DNA of 50,358 nucleotides from CAYSLU01 sp964431965 (GTDB lineage: Bacteria; Verrucomicrobiota; Kiritimatiellia; CAIKKV01; CAYSLU01): contig CAYSLU010000031.1 in NCBI GenBank assembly GCA_964431965.1, positions 1 to 50,358 of the forward strand, given 5' to 3'. The position numbers and the translations under genes were made by a program. The notes under the pieces are model-generated. The model worked only from the letters and a program-made list of their open reading frames with translations. It had not been told where the DNA came from and did not search any database. Shown one piece after another: positions 33,401 through 38,946 of the stretch. Position 1 is the first letter of the stretch; every line of letters begins with the position of its first letter.

Positions 33401-35220
33401 CCGTGGACGCCGTCTACCAGCAGAACGGCCGGGTGTGGCTCGCGCCGGAGGACTCTTTCGTCCTGACGAATACGGTTGTCGTCAGCGGCGCGGTGACGAT
33501 CTACGGCTCGCGCGACACGGGCACGGTGGGGGCGGCGGTCTGCATGGACGCGGCCGTGGCGGCCCGCTGCTTCGTGCTCGACCACGCGGACGCCGCGCTG
33601 GTCGGCCTCATCGTCTCGAACGGCTACGCGGCGGGCGCCGGCTATGACGGCTGCGGCGGCGGCGTGTTCTTCAACACGCTTCCGCGGAACTCCTACCTGC
33701 ACGCGCCGAAGCTCGTCGCCTGTGCGATCCGCGACAACCGGGCGGATGTTGCGGGTGGCGGCGTGTTCGCGCGCGGTGCGGCGACGGCGGGCCTGGTGGT
33801 GAACGCCTGCGCGATCGAGCGCAACGCGGCGGCCAGCGGCGGCGGCGTCTACTCGGAGAGGGGGCTCTTCCCGCTGAACACGGTGATCGCCGGCAATTTC
33901 GCGACGAACGGCGGTGGCGGCGGCCTGGTGGCCGGCCCGTATGTCCGCGGGTCGTCGACCGTTTACGATTCGCTGATCACGAACGCGCTGATCGCGTGGA
34001 ACACCGCGACGGAGGCGGGTGGCGGAGCGTACTTCCCGCGTGCGTTCGACGCCCGGGGCTGGGTGGTCATGAGCAACCAGACCCTGGCCGGTCCGGGTGG
34101 CGGCCTGTTCCTGACCGGGGGCTCCGCGACCGACCTGTCGGTGCTGGGCAACGTCTCCGGATCGGACGGCGGCGGCATCGCGGGCGAGACCGGGTCCGTC
34201 ACCGCCTGCGCGATCGCCCACAACGCGGCGCTCACCGGCGACGGCGGCGGCGTGCGGCTCGAGGGCGGCACGCTGAGCCAGTGCACAATCCGCGGGAACG
34301 TGGCCGGCGGCGCCGGCGGCGGCGCGTGGCTGGGGAAGGGCGCCATCGTGCGCAGCAGCCTGGTGACGGGCAACTCAGGCGGCGGGAGCGGCGGGGGGCT
34401 CTATCTGGCCGCGACCACCGGAAAGGTCGAGAACTGCACGGTCACGGCGAACGATGCGACCCAGGGCGGCGGGATCGCCGCTATGCAGGGGCTGGTTCGT
34501 AACGCGATCGTCACGGGCAATGGCGCGGAGAACTGGTGGCTTGGCTCCGGTGGCGGCATCACGGTGGAGTACAGCTGCACCCCGCAAGACCTGACAGCCT
34601 ATGGCGCGGGCAACACCGTGCTTGATCCCCAGTTCGTAGACGCGATGGGGCAGGATTACCGCCTGCTGGCGGTTTCGCCGTGCGTCGACCAGGGAACGAA
34701 CCAGAGCTGGATGGCCTCGGCGAAGGATCTCGACGGCAACGCGCGGATCGTGAACGGGCGCGTCGATATGGGCGCCTACGAGTTCGTCGGCGCGCCCATG
34801 GCGCCCGCGGCACCGACCATGGCCATGATGCGGGTGAAGCCGGCCGCCGTTGCCGATGCCGACCGGGACGGGCTTCCTGACGCCTGGGAGAGCCAGTATG
34901 CGAAGACCGCGACGGCGATCGAGGCGGGATCGGATGATGACGGGGACGGCTTGAGCAACTGGGCCGAGTATGTCGCCGGAACCGATCCGAAGGACAAGGA
35001 TTCGGGTCTGTGGACCGCGCCGTCCATCGAGAACGGCTCGATCGTCCTGCGCTGGCCGAGCCAGGCCGGCCGGCGGTACATCGTCGAGCGTGGAACCAGC
35101 ATGAGCACGGGCTTCGCCCCGCTGGAGCAGGGCATCGAGGCCACCCCGCCGGTGAATGAGTTCGTCGATCCGGTTGATGGCCCCGGCCCGTTCTTCTACC
35201 GCGTCACGGTCGGGCAGTAG
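27460..35220 (+). CDS. Giant secreted right-handed beta-helix protein with Ca-binding-like C-terminus
   Basis: The protein has 2586 residues. ATG 27460 is preferred over GTG 27454 because GGGAGG lies 5 nt upstream of it. A signal peptide ends near residue 27 (A-N-P-A-L-A). It is dominated by short G-G-G-V/T-Y strand repeats (parallel beta-helix, pectate-lyase-like fold) and D-M-G-A-Y-E-Y caps typical of choice-of-anchor Q proteins. BACON-like domains follow repeats 1 and 2. A PKD-like segment (around residues 1190-1250), a non-repetitive middle with paired Asn-rich helices, and two Y-T-P-G segments follow. The C-terminus has D-A-D-R-D-G-L and D-D-D-G-D-G-L (about 2467-2510), then a beta-domain. 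Residues ~31-450 and ~451-870 are tandem copies. The likely role is surface adhesion or glycan binding; no lyase active site was recognised. Confidence 0.8.
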   Translation: MNRMRLAGRWAWGWVVACTLASANPALAEIRYADAASATPAAPYTTWETAAATIQDAVDAAAAGDTVLVADGVYDRGGRAAYGTMTNRVAVTKAITVRSVNGAGAATILGQGPNGPGAIRCAYVTNGAALIGFTLAGGATRTSGDTTRERSGGGVWCAPAGVVEDCVISGNSANQYAGGTYYGTIRRCVISGNSAGVYGGGAYFGLLQSCLLKANTAAYGAGCYSATGESCTVVGNAATTRGGGTHGATIRGSVVYRNTAPTSPNFYSGSFVASCTHPAAGGTGNITNDPQFVEAAAGNYRLGPVSPCIEKGTNLAWMAAGTDLDGNPRIMQARSDMGAYEYLWRPVLVVTPSSASNTVLTGGSVPARTVQIWNGGTGTVAYTVSSSESWVSASPSAGASTGEHDVITLSYSPATLAPGLYTAVVSVESADAGNSPQAVAVTLWVRDAATRYVDAASAAPADPYATWETAASTIQDAVDVALDGDTVLVADGVYDRGGRAAYGTMTNRVAVTRLVTVRSVNGAGAATIVGQGPNGPGAIRCAYVTNGAALVGFTLTGGATRTSGDAARERSGGGAWCVAGAVLDDCVVSGNSASLYGGGTYYGTLRRCRVTDNAAGTYGGGTYYGVAQSSLFKGNAAGYGGGAYYATIDESTVVANTATNSGGGTHSGTIRGSIVYLNAAPTYPNYRSGSLLASCVYPSASGSGNITNDPRFADADAGNYRLLPVSPCIERGTNLPWTAGATDLDGSPRVVRFRADMGAYEYLWQPAVVVSPSLVTNMVLVGGTATGQVFEVWNGGTNTMPYTITAGASWLSAVPPSGDSTGEHDRITLSYSTAALAPGMYTATVSVSSAAAWNSPQAVEVRMLVRPPVTRYVNRANATPAWPYLTWATAATNIEAAIGVALDADTVLVTNGVYGLTNQLVIAKAIAVRSAGGARDTELAGLYPARTSRVVLLANAGAVLDGFTVRNGFARGTGSAGQGGGVYLAAGLLDRCIVRGNVATNGGGVYCTATGTVSGCLIEGNTASVGGGGVYSLSNGTVRSSTIVGNAAQRGGGLYNAAGRVQNTILYFNTATILASANYTNAGAVFSYSNCCAYPLLSGRPELVSGNIADDPRLLTDHRLSAVSPCRDTGLGQSWMTGAPDLAGNPRIANGTVDRGAYEYGPGALSCSVAPDKTAGSLWGPLSNFVFTVSANGSDAASLWYRWDFDENGSAEFAGPAYASAVRSYGRSGVYSVSVTASNSLGEVASARWEGPLTIASYYVNRANATPQAPYTNPATAALTITNAVAAALNGTVVLVADGLYTNRGLGAITLDKSVTLASLNGPLAAEIRPGLVITAPRAAVEGFRLNGSSAVKGGRAQVVEVRAPDAAIRGNVIEYADRYVLAAAGVAENLAFERNVCRFSWYRGMDLRPNRGIGVRGNMFQKHGVSGDALVGFVAEDNLFVGADSTAGSARMLEFSNVTDAVVLRNNNILYNVGPAVVHGGGGALIVATNNWWGTVDGPRDDDGSIEVAAGDADPGVAAARNAEPAGALGPLCSDDGAAGSSRIDYFPWAAAQASTPHAVPPPTVYIDRQYTPGSCDGHAWGVDAFASIQAAIDAGMYWDGGCLGHVTVHVPEDFATIQEGIAAAPALDSAKGSNFLATVLVRPNTRDGGIYTNGWNEALNGFNPWALDKRGMTVRAEPITNVTVAGGFCFGSSSYARDVTLQGFNIVTGSHLLGAVYFNSASNCTLRDCSITRASYQPSHVNAGYNCRWIHNYFGRAYTMQINPMTLTGEIISNYFDGVSLNVAQADMTIAYNTFAGGSGLVLGWWAGGAYEPFAQVPRTPQVHYNNFVDGVAGGPGIQIDVRDTLGRDLYNSYRALAENNWWGSTNGPLDPLGDEEVGPDTVVIPSMSNQLNALPESPDIGVGLYSSEATPRRTWAGVSNISYVPWLSEPVDNGWPTNTRPLNVWVDPQYTPGGPDGQYFGGAAYEWGVNAFAGIQDAVDAVYQQNGRVWLAPEDSFVLTNTVVVSGAVTIYGSRDTGTVGAAVCMDAAVAARCFVLDHADAALVGLIVSNGYAAGAGYDGCGGGVFFNTLPRNSYLHAPKLVACAIRDNRADVAGGGVFARGAATAGLVVNACAIERNAAASGGGVYSERGLFPLNTVIAGNFATNGGGGGLVAGPYVRGSSTVYDSLITNALIAWNTATEAGGGAYFPRAFDARGWVVMSNQTLAGPGGGLFLTGGSATDLSVLGNVSGSDGGGIAGETGSVTACAIAHNAALTGDGGGVRLEGGTLSQCTIRGNVAGGAGGGAWLGKGAIVRSSLVTGNSGGGSGGGLYLAATTGKVENCTVTANDATQGGGIAAMQGLVRNAIVTGNGAENWWLGSGGGITVEYSCTPQDLTAYGAGNTVLDPQFVDAMGQDYRLLAVSPCVDQGTNQSWMASAKDLDGNARIVNGRVDMGAYEFVGAPMAPAAPTMAMMRVKPAAVADADRDGLPDAWESQYAKTATAIEAGSDDDGDGLSNWAEYVAGTDPKDKDSGLWTAPSIENGSIVLRWPSQAGRRYIVERGTSMSTGFAPLEQGIEATPPVNEFVDPVDGPGPFFYRVTVGQ
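27551..28810 (+). repeat. Tandem coding repeat of 1260 bp, first unit
   Basis: This unit encodes about 420 residues. The second unit starts at 28811 and a partial, diverged third at 30071; the starts are spaced by exactly 1260 bp. Parts of units one and two (such as 27707-27815 and 28967-29075) are nearly identical in DNA, pointing to recent duplication or gene conversion. Confidence 0.75.
28811..30070 (+). repeat. Tandem coding repeat of 1260 bp, second unit
   Basis: This is a second copy of the preceding unit: a signature segment D-A-A-S-A-x-P-A-x-P-Y, a beta-helix and a BACON-like domain. Divergence is concentrated in the beta-helix middle and the BACON-like end, whereas the early part of the unit is nearly unchanged. 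Confidence 0.75.
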
Positions 35221-35244
35221 CCGTCGCGCGAGGTAATACGTCTT

Positions 35245-35273
35245 CGCCTCGCCCGGATGTTCCGGGCGAGGCG
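35245..35273. repeat. 13-bp perfect hairpin after the beta-helix gene
   Basis: CGCCTCGCCCGGA (35245-35257) and TCCGGGCGAGGCG (35261-35273) form a perfect stem with a 3-nt loop. It begins 25 nt after the stop codon. There is no T-tract on either strand, so termination is uncertain; it could also protect the mRNA 3' end. Confidence 0.5.
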
Positions 35274-35338
35274 GAGGCAGGTTCGAACTGGCGGATCGCT
35301 TCCCCGTTTTGCCTTCCTTTTGGATGAGCGCCGGGTGC

Positions 35339-35390
35339 TTGACCATTGTTAGATCATACAATACGATTGAATCAGATTATCTGATATCAG
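35339..35390 (+). promoter_or_regulatory. Promoter and operator palindromes of the Phd/VapC module
   Basis: TTGACC (35339-35344) and TACGAT (35362-35367) are 17 nt apart. Just downstream lie ATCAGAT-T-ATCTGAT (35371-35385), a perfect 15-bp palindrome around one base, and CTGATATCAG (35381-35390), a second palindrome sharing bases with it. Phd-type antitoxins usually repress their operon through such sites. The ATG is at 35405. Confidence 0.6.
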
Positions 35391-35404
35391 GCAGGGGGGG
35401 CGCC

Positions 35405-35668
35405 ATGAAGACGATGACGGCAACTGATGTGGCTCGTGGATTCAGCCGCGTCCTGAACGGGCTGGCGCACGGTGGCGAGGAGATCGTGATCGTCCGCAAT
35501 AACCAGCCGGTGGCCAGGCTGGTCCCCGGCACGCCCCGTATGACGGCTCTTGAAGCGCTTGCCGACCTTCATCAGACACTCGAGGATGGAGAGGGGGCCG
35601 CCTGGTTGGTAGATATGCGGGGGGGGGATCGCCTGTTGGCGCGGGAGGCTCGCGATCCATGGGCGTGA
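35405..35668 (+). CDS. Phd/YefM-family antitoxin
   Basis: The 87-residue protein starts at ATG 35405 with a G-rich ribosome site upstream. T-A-T-D-V-A-R-G-F-S-R-V-L-N near the N-terminus, followed by E-E-I-V-I-V-R-N-N-Q-P-V-A-R-L-V-P, is the typical Phd/YefM DNA-binding fold. The C-terminal half, with W-L-V-D-M-R-G-G-D-R, is the probable toxin-wrapping region. It overlaps the VapC gene by 10 nt. It should neutralise the toxin and bind the upstream palindromes. Earlier in-frame starts would run through the promoter. Confidence 0.85.
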   Translation: MKTMTATDVARGFSRVLNGLAHGGEEIVIVRNNQPVARLVPGTPRMTALEALADLHQTLEDGEGAAWLVDMRGGDRLLAREARDPWA

Positions 35669-36081
35669 TCATCGATTCGTCGATCTGGGTCGATGTGGAG
35701 CGTGGGCGCGTGGCACCAGCCGACGTGGCGGCGCTGACTGGCGACGAGCCGGTCTACGTCGCGCCGCCGATCATCGCCGAACTTGAGTACGGCGTGCACC
35801 TGGCGCAGACTCCGGGCCAGCGGCACCGCCGGGCAAGTGCCCTGTCCAAGATCAGGCGCAAGCCGTGTCTGATTGTCGACGGCGACACGGGCGCCACATT
35901 CGGTCGCCTGGCTGCGGACCTGGACTCGTCAGGCAGACCTCACGCGTACCGGGTACAGGATGTGTGGATCGCCGCGCTTGCCGTTCAGCACAACCTGAAG
36001 GTGCTGACGCAGAACCGGAAGGACTTTGAGGGGATCCCGGGGCTGGAAGTCCTGGAGATGCCGAAGCCGGCCGGCCCGTGA
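35659..36081 (+). CDS. vapC: PIN-domain VapC-like toxin
   Basis: The 140-residue PIN-domain protein has acidic active-site residues in typical places: Asp6 (I-I-D-S-S-I-W-V-D), Glu41 (A-E-L-E-Y-G), Asp101 (Q-D-V-W-I-A) and Asp122 (N-R-K-D-F). These coordinate Mg2+ or Mn2+ in VapC ribonucleases, which cut tRNA or rRNA. The Phd/YefM gene overlaps its start by 10 nt, so the pair is a type II toxin-antitoxin module. Both proteins look complete, so the toxin should be active. Confidence 0.9.
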   Translation: MGVIIDSSIWVDVERGRVAPADVAALTGDEPVYVAPPIIAELEYGVHLAQTPGQRHRRASALSKIRRKPCLIVDGDTGATFGRLAADLDSSGRPHAYRVQDVWIAALAVQHNLKVLTQNRKDFEGIPGLEVLEMPKPAGP

Positions 36082-36108
36082 GGTCCAGCCTCGTGTCCAA
36101 GAGCAACG

Positions 36109-36178
36109 CGCCTGTGGCATCGGCAAAAACCGTTGCCACAGGCGGTGCTGTTCTGAGAGATTACCACCCGTCTCTCAG
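36109..36178. repeat. Two hairpins between vapC and tRNA-Thr
   Basis: CGCCTGTGGCA (36109-36119) pairs with TGCCACAGGCG (36134-36144), 11 bp, with an internal CGG/CCG pair. CTGAGAGA (36153-36160) pairs with TCTCTCAG (36171-36178), 8 bp. No T-tract follows either. They might end vapC transcription, or they may be a small structured element; no known family was recognised. Confidence 0.5.
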
Positions 36179-36187
36179 CCATCCGAA

Positions 36188-36263
36188 GCCAGCTTAGCTC
36201 AGTTGGTAGAGCAGCTGATTTGTAATCAGCAGGTCGTCGGTTCGAACCCGACAGCTGGCTCCA
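36188..36263 (+). tRNA. trnT: tRNA-Thr (anticodon UGU)
   Basis: The complete cloverleaf is 76 nt. GCCAGCT pairs with AGCTGGC (7 bp acceptor), T is the discriminator base and CCA (36261-36263) is encoded. The D-arm has GCTC-AGTTGGTAGA-GC, the anticodon arm is GCTGA with TCAGC and the TTCGAA T-loop is intact. The anticodon TGT is at 36221-36223 and reads ACA (Thr). The gene ends 10 nt before the 3' end of the csgG-like gene on the opposite strand. Confidence 0.97.
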
Positions 36264-36272
36264 CTCCGTGAC

Positions 36273-37250
36273 CTACTCGGCGTAGACGCGGGAGCCGGGG
36301 GCGGGTTTCTTGTCGCCGGTGGTCACCGTGCCGTAGGACACTTTCTTGTCCACGCGGGCGATCTTGAGCTTGCCGATGACCTTGCCCTTCTCCTTGCCGA
36401 GGACCTCGCCGGAGCTCGGATCGATCAGCGTTTCGCCCTCGGTGCCCATGGTCAGTTCCTGGCCGACTTCGACGCCGAACTCGGAGCCGCGGTTGACGAT
36501 GACTTCGCCGTCGCCCGTGACCTTCACCACGCTGCCCTCAAACGGGAACTCTTCCATCTTCTTCGCAATCACGGCGGCGGCCTGGTTGATGCAGTCCTGA
36601 GCCGCCTGCCCGAGCGGGGTCTTCTTGAAGCCGCCCATGTCCGTGTCCAAGCCTCCGCGCGAGAGGCCCACGTTCAAGCTGGTGTTGCCGGCCTTGCCGA
36701 CAACGCGCTCCTTGGCCACGATTTCCCCCGTGGTGGAGTCGATCAGCTTCACAATGACCGTGACCTGTGCGTCGGACTTGCCGCCACCCAGGCGGATCCC
36801 CTTGAACGAGATGCCCCCGCCGCCGCCCGACTGGGACTCTTCGACTTCCGTGACGGCGCCTGAGGCGAGGTAGCGCGCCAGCCGGATCTGCCCGGTCTTC
36901 GCCACGTCCTTCGCCTTGGCGGCGCGGCCGCTGGTCGCGAGATCCTGCTCGGCGATGACGTTGTTCAGCTTGTCGCGCTCCACAATGACGAACCGGCCGC
37001 TGTCGAACAGGGCGGACTCCATCATGATGGCGAGGTTGTCGCCGATGTCCCAGTGGCCGGCCCAGCCGCTCTGATTCTCGAACTTCAGGCAGCCGATGGC
37101 ATTCTTGAGCCCCTTGTACTCGCCGAGGTTCATCTTGGCGTTTCCGTCCGCCGTCTTGGTTGTCGCCTGACCCCAGAGCGCGAACGAAGACCCGGCCGAG
37201 ATCGCCAGCACCACTGCGCAAACGCCCGCCGACTTCACGAGTTTCTTCAT
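36273..37250 (-). CDS. Secreted CsgG-family protein
   Basis: The 325-residue protein has a signal peptide (M-K-K-L-V-K-S..., ending near residue 25, S-S-F-A). The start at 37250 has AAGGGGGT 7 nt upstream. A CsgG-like domain follows (F-V-I-V-E-R-D-K-L-N-N-V, then I-R-L-A-R-Y-L-A-S-G-A-V-T-E-V and a G-rich loop). The C-terminal 90 residues (V-V-K-V-T-G-D to R-V-Y-A-E) resemble the C-terminal domain of FlgT-type proteins. CsgG forms an outer-membrane lipoprotein pore in curli systems; no lipobox Cys is visible here, so the protein may be periplasmic. No curli genes are near. Confidence 0.75.
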   Translation of the reverse strand: MKKLVKSAGVCAVVLAISAGSSFALWGQATTKTADGNAKMNLGEYKGLKNAIGCLKFENQSGWAGHWDIGDNLAIMMESALFDSGRFVIVERDKLNNVIAEQDLATSGRAAKAKDVAKTGQIRLARYLASGAVTEVEESQSGGGGGISFKGIRLGGGKSDAQVTVIVKLIDSTTGEIVAKERVVGKAGNTSLNVGLSRGGLDTDMGGFKKTPLGQAAQDCINQAAAVIAKKMEEFPFEGSVVKVTGDGEVIVNRGSEFGVEVGQELTMGTEGETLIDPSSGEVLGKEKGKVIGKLKIARVDKKVSYGTVTTGDKKPAPGSRVYAE

Positions 37251-37307
37251 GCTACGACCCCCTTTGCGTGAGTTGCGTCCTATTTCCGGCACACCGGACA
37301 CCGCTGC

Positions 37308-37335
37308 AATCTAGCGACTTGCCGACGGAAATCAA
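37308..37335 (-). promoter_or_regulatory. Promoter of the CsgG-like gene
   Basis: On the minus strand TTGATT (37330-37335) and TAGATT (37308-37313) are separated by 16 nt. The predicted 5' leader is about 50 nt before the ATG at 37250, and this gene appears to be transcribed separately from the upstream operon. Confidence 0.5.
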
Positions 37336-37496
37336 CCCTGTTTCGGGAGCCCGCGTCGGTGGGCGGGCGTGGCATGACCGCGTGGCGGGACAGGAATGCG
37401 CGGCCAAGGGGTGCCGCGAAGCTCCGCCCTCCGGATAAAGCACGTCACCGGTGGAACGGAGTCCGCTCTGGAGGGGCGAGCGCCGCGAGCCCAACA

Positions 37497-37937
37497 TCAC
37501 CGGGCGGAGGTGTTCTCCGGCGCTCCGGGTGCCGGGGGCGCCGGGTTCCGCTTGGGCGCCCCGGGGACGAGGAGCATGCGGATGGCCACGATGATCACGA
37601 ATACGGCGAACATCCGCGTGAGGACTGCTGACGGCAGGCGAAGTGCCACGCGCGTGCCGAGCAGCGTGCCCGCCAGTGCTCCCACGGAGATCAGTGTGAT
37701 TACGCGGAGGCTCATGTGAAGCTCCGGTTGACCGTAGTAGCGCCACGCACCCAGCAGGGCCATCGGCACCATGACGGCGAGCGCGGTTCCCTGCGCCGTC
37801 TGCTGGGGCATCGCCAGAATCAGGACGAGGGCCGGCACCATCAGGACCCCGCCGCCCACGCCGAACAGCCCGCTCAGGATGCCGGCACCGAACCCGACGG
37901 CGATCAGCATCCACCAGAGCTCTGATATAGCGTACAC
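37497..37937 (-). CDS. TauE/SafE-family permease, half-length
   Basis: The 146-residue membrane protein has a repeated G-L-F-G-V-G-G-G-V-L-M-V-P glycine-rich segment and about four hydrophobic helices, the hallmarks of one half of the eight-helix TauE/SafE permeases. It probably works as a dimer; this family exports sulfite, sulfoacetate or related anions. The GTG at 37937 with GGGGGA 7 nt upstream is preferred; a GTG at 37967 lacks a clear ribosome site. It lies downstream of the SUMF1-like gene. The tail is Pro-rich. A link to sulfate released by the sulfatases is speculative. Confidence 0.7.
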   Translation of the reverse strand: MYAISELWWMLIAVGFGAGILSGLFGVGGGVLMVPALVLILAMPQQTAQGTALAVMVPMALLGAWRYYGQPELHMSLRVITLISVGALAGTLLGTRVALRLPSAVLTRMFAVFVIIVAIRMLLVPGAPKRNPAPPAPGAPENTSAR

Positions 37938-37979
37938 GTCTGTCCCCCGAGTGTGGCCTCGCGGCACGATCTCCCACGT

Positions 37980-38933
37980 TCAGTATGCCGGGTCCTTCTT
38001 GCGCTTGCGCTCTTCGGCGGCCTGGCGGGCGCGCCGGAAGTCATCCGACCCGAAGTAGCCCGCAGGCGGGATCCACACCGTGCGGAAGCCCACGTGATAG
38101 TAGGTTTCGTTGGACTTGAAGCCGAAGCGCTTGGCGGCATAGTAGCCGACCCAGCCATGGTACCACGATCCGCCGCGCAGGCAGACCATGTCGTTGGTCG
38201 GTCCTGCATACTCGAGCATGCGGGCCGCCATCGGGTTGCCGGGGTAGGGCGCCGATCGCTCCGACGTCCACTCGTACTGGTTTCCCAGCATGTCCAGAGC
38301 CCCGCAGGGCGAGGCGCCCGTGGGGTACTGCCCGACCTTCACGTAGAGCGGCGGGTGCTGCCTGGCGTTGCGCTCGCTGAAGTGCCCTCGGTCGAGAGTC
38401 GGCGCTTCGTTGCCCCACGGGTAGAGCCGTCCGTCCGTGCCGCGCGCCGCCTTCTCCCACTGGGCCTCGGTTGGCAGGGCCTTGCCGGCCCAGGCCGCGT
38501 ACGCCTTGGCCTCGGCCCAGGTCATCTCGCCGGCCGGCAAGAGCCGTTCGTCCGGCTTGCCGAAGTGCCGGCTTGTCTCCTTGCTCTTGGACTGGTGGCC
38601 GGTTTCCTCCACGAACTGCTGCCAGCGCTTCACCGTGACTTCGCACTGGTCGACGAAGAAGCCCGGCACGTCAACCGTGTGTTTCGGGAAGGCCTCCCAC
38701 GCCCAGAGCCGGGCTGCGTTCGTGAAGCCGAGGTCGCCGGCGATGATCCGGCTGTCCGCCTCGTCGATGCCCATGGTGAACGAGCCGGCGGGCACGTACA
38801 CCATCACGGCCCCGTCCTTCGGGTGCACGATGGCCGTCCCGAGCGCCGGATCGGAGGCGGACGGGGCGTCGGCGCGGGCCGCCGGGCCGACCAGTGCGAA
38901 GGCCAGTGCGGCAAGGGGCAGCTGGGTTTTCAT
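37980..38933 (-). CDS. Secreted SUMF1-fold protein lacking the FGE catalytic cysteines
   Basis: The 317-residue protein starts at ATG 38933 with AGGAAAGGA upstream. A signal peptide (M-K-T-Q-L-P-L...) ends near A-R-A-D. The SUMF1/FGE-sulfatase domain covers most of the protein: L-P-T-E-A-Q-W-E-K-A-A-R-G, Y-P-W-G-N-E, G-N-Q-Y-E-W-T and L-R-G-G-S-W. At the site where formylglycine-generating enzymes have the pair of catalytic Cys after R-G-G-S, this protein has W-Y-H-G-W-V-G-Y-Y, so it is unlikely to activate sulfatases. Such proteins are often enzyme accessories or regulators. A short Lys/Arg-rich tail ends it. It follows the 1000-residue hydrolase by 13 nt. Confidence 0.85.
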   Translation of the reverse strand: MKTQLPLAALAFALVGPAARADAPSASDPALGTAIVHPKDGAVMVYVPAGSFTMGIDEADSRIIAGDLGFTNAARLWAWEAFPKHTVDVPGFFVDQCEVTVKRWQQFVEETGHQSKSKETSRHFGKPDERLLPAGEMTWAEAKAYAAWAGKALPTEAQWEKAARGTDGRLYPWGNEAPTLDRGHFSERNARQHPPLYVKVGQYPTGASPCGALDMLGNQYEWTSERSAPYPGNPMAARMLEYAGPTNDMVCLRGGSWYHGWVGYYAAKRFGFKSNETYYHVGFRTVWIPPAGYFGSDDFRRARQAAEERKRKKDPAY

Positions 38934-38946
38934 GTGTCGTCCTTTC

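Noticed and set aside
32056..34221. A 721-codon open frame on the minus strand
   Set aside because: It is antisense to the beta-helix gene, with low-complexity Arg/Val/Asp composition and no recognised motif.
27551..35220. Repeated coding units as a CRISPR array
   Set aside because: The units are 1260 bp and coding, and the short G-G-G repeats lack fixed-length unique spacers. No cas gene is present.
35245..35273. Intrinsic terminator of the beta-helix gene
   Set aside because: The stem is excellent but no U-tract follows on either strand, so it is listed as a hairpin rather than a terminator.
36188..36263. tRNA-Thr as an attachment site of an integrated element
   Set aside because: The tRNA is complete, but no integrase and no second copy of its 3' end are visible in the window.
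37980..38933. Formylglycine-generating enzyme for the sulfatases
   Set aside because: The SUMF1 fold is present but the catalytic cysteines are not.
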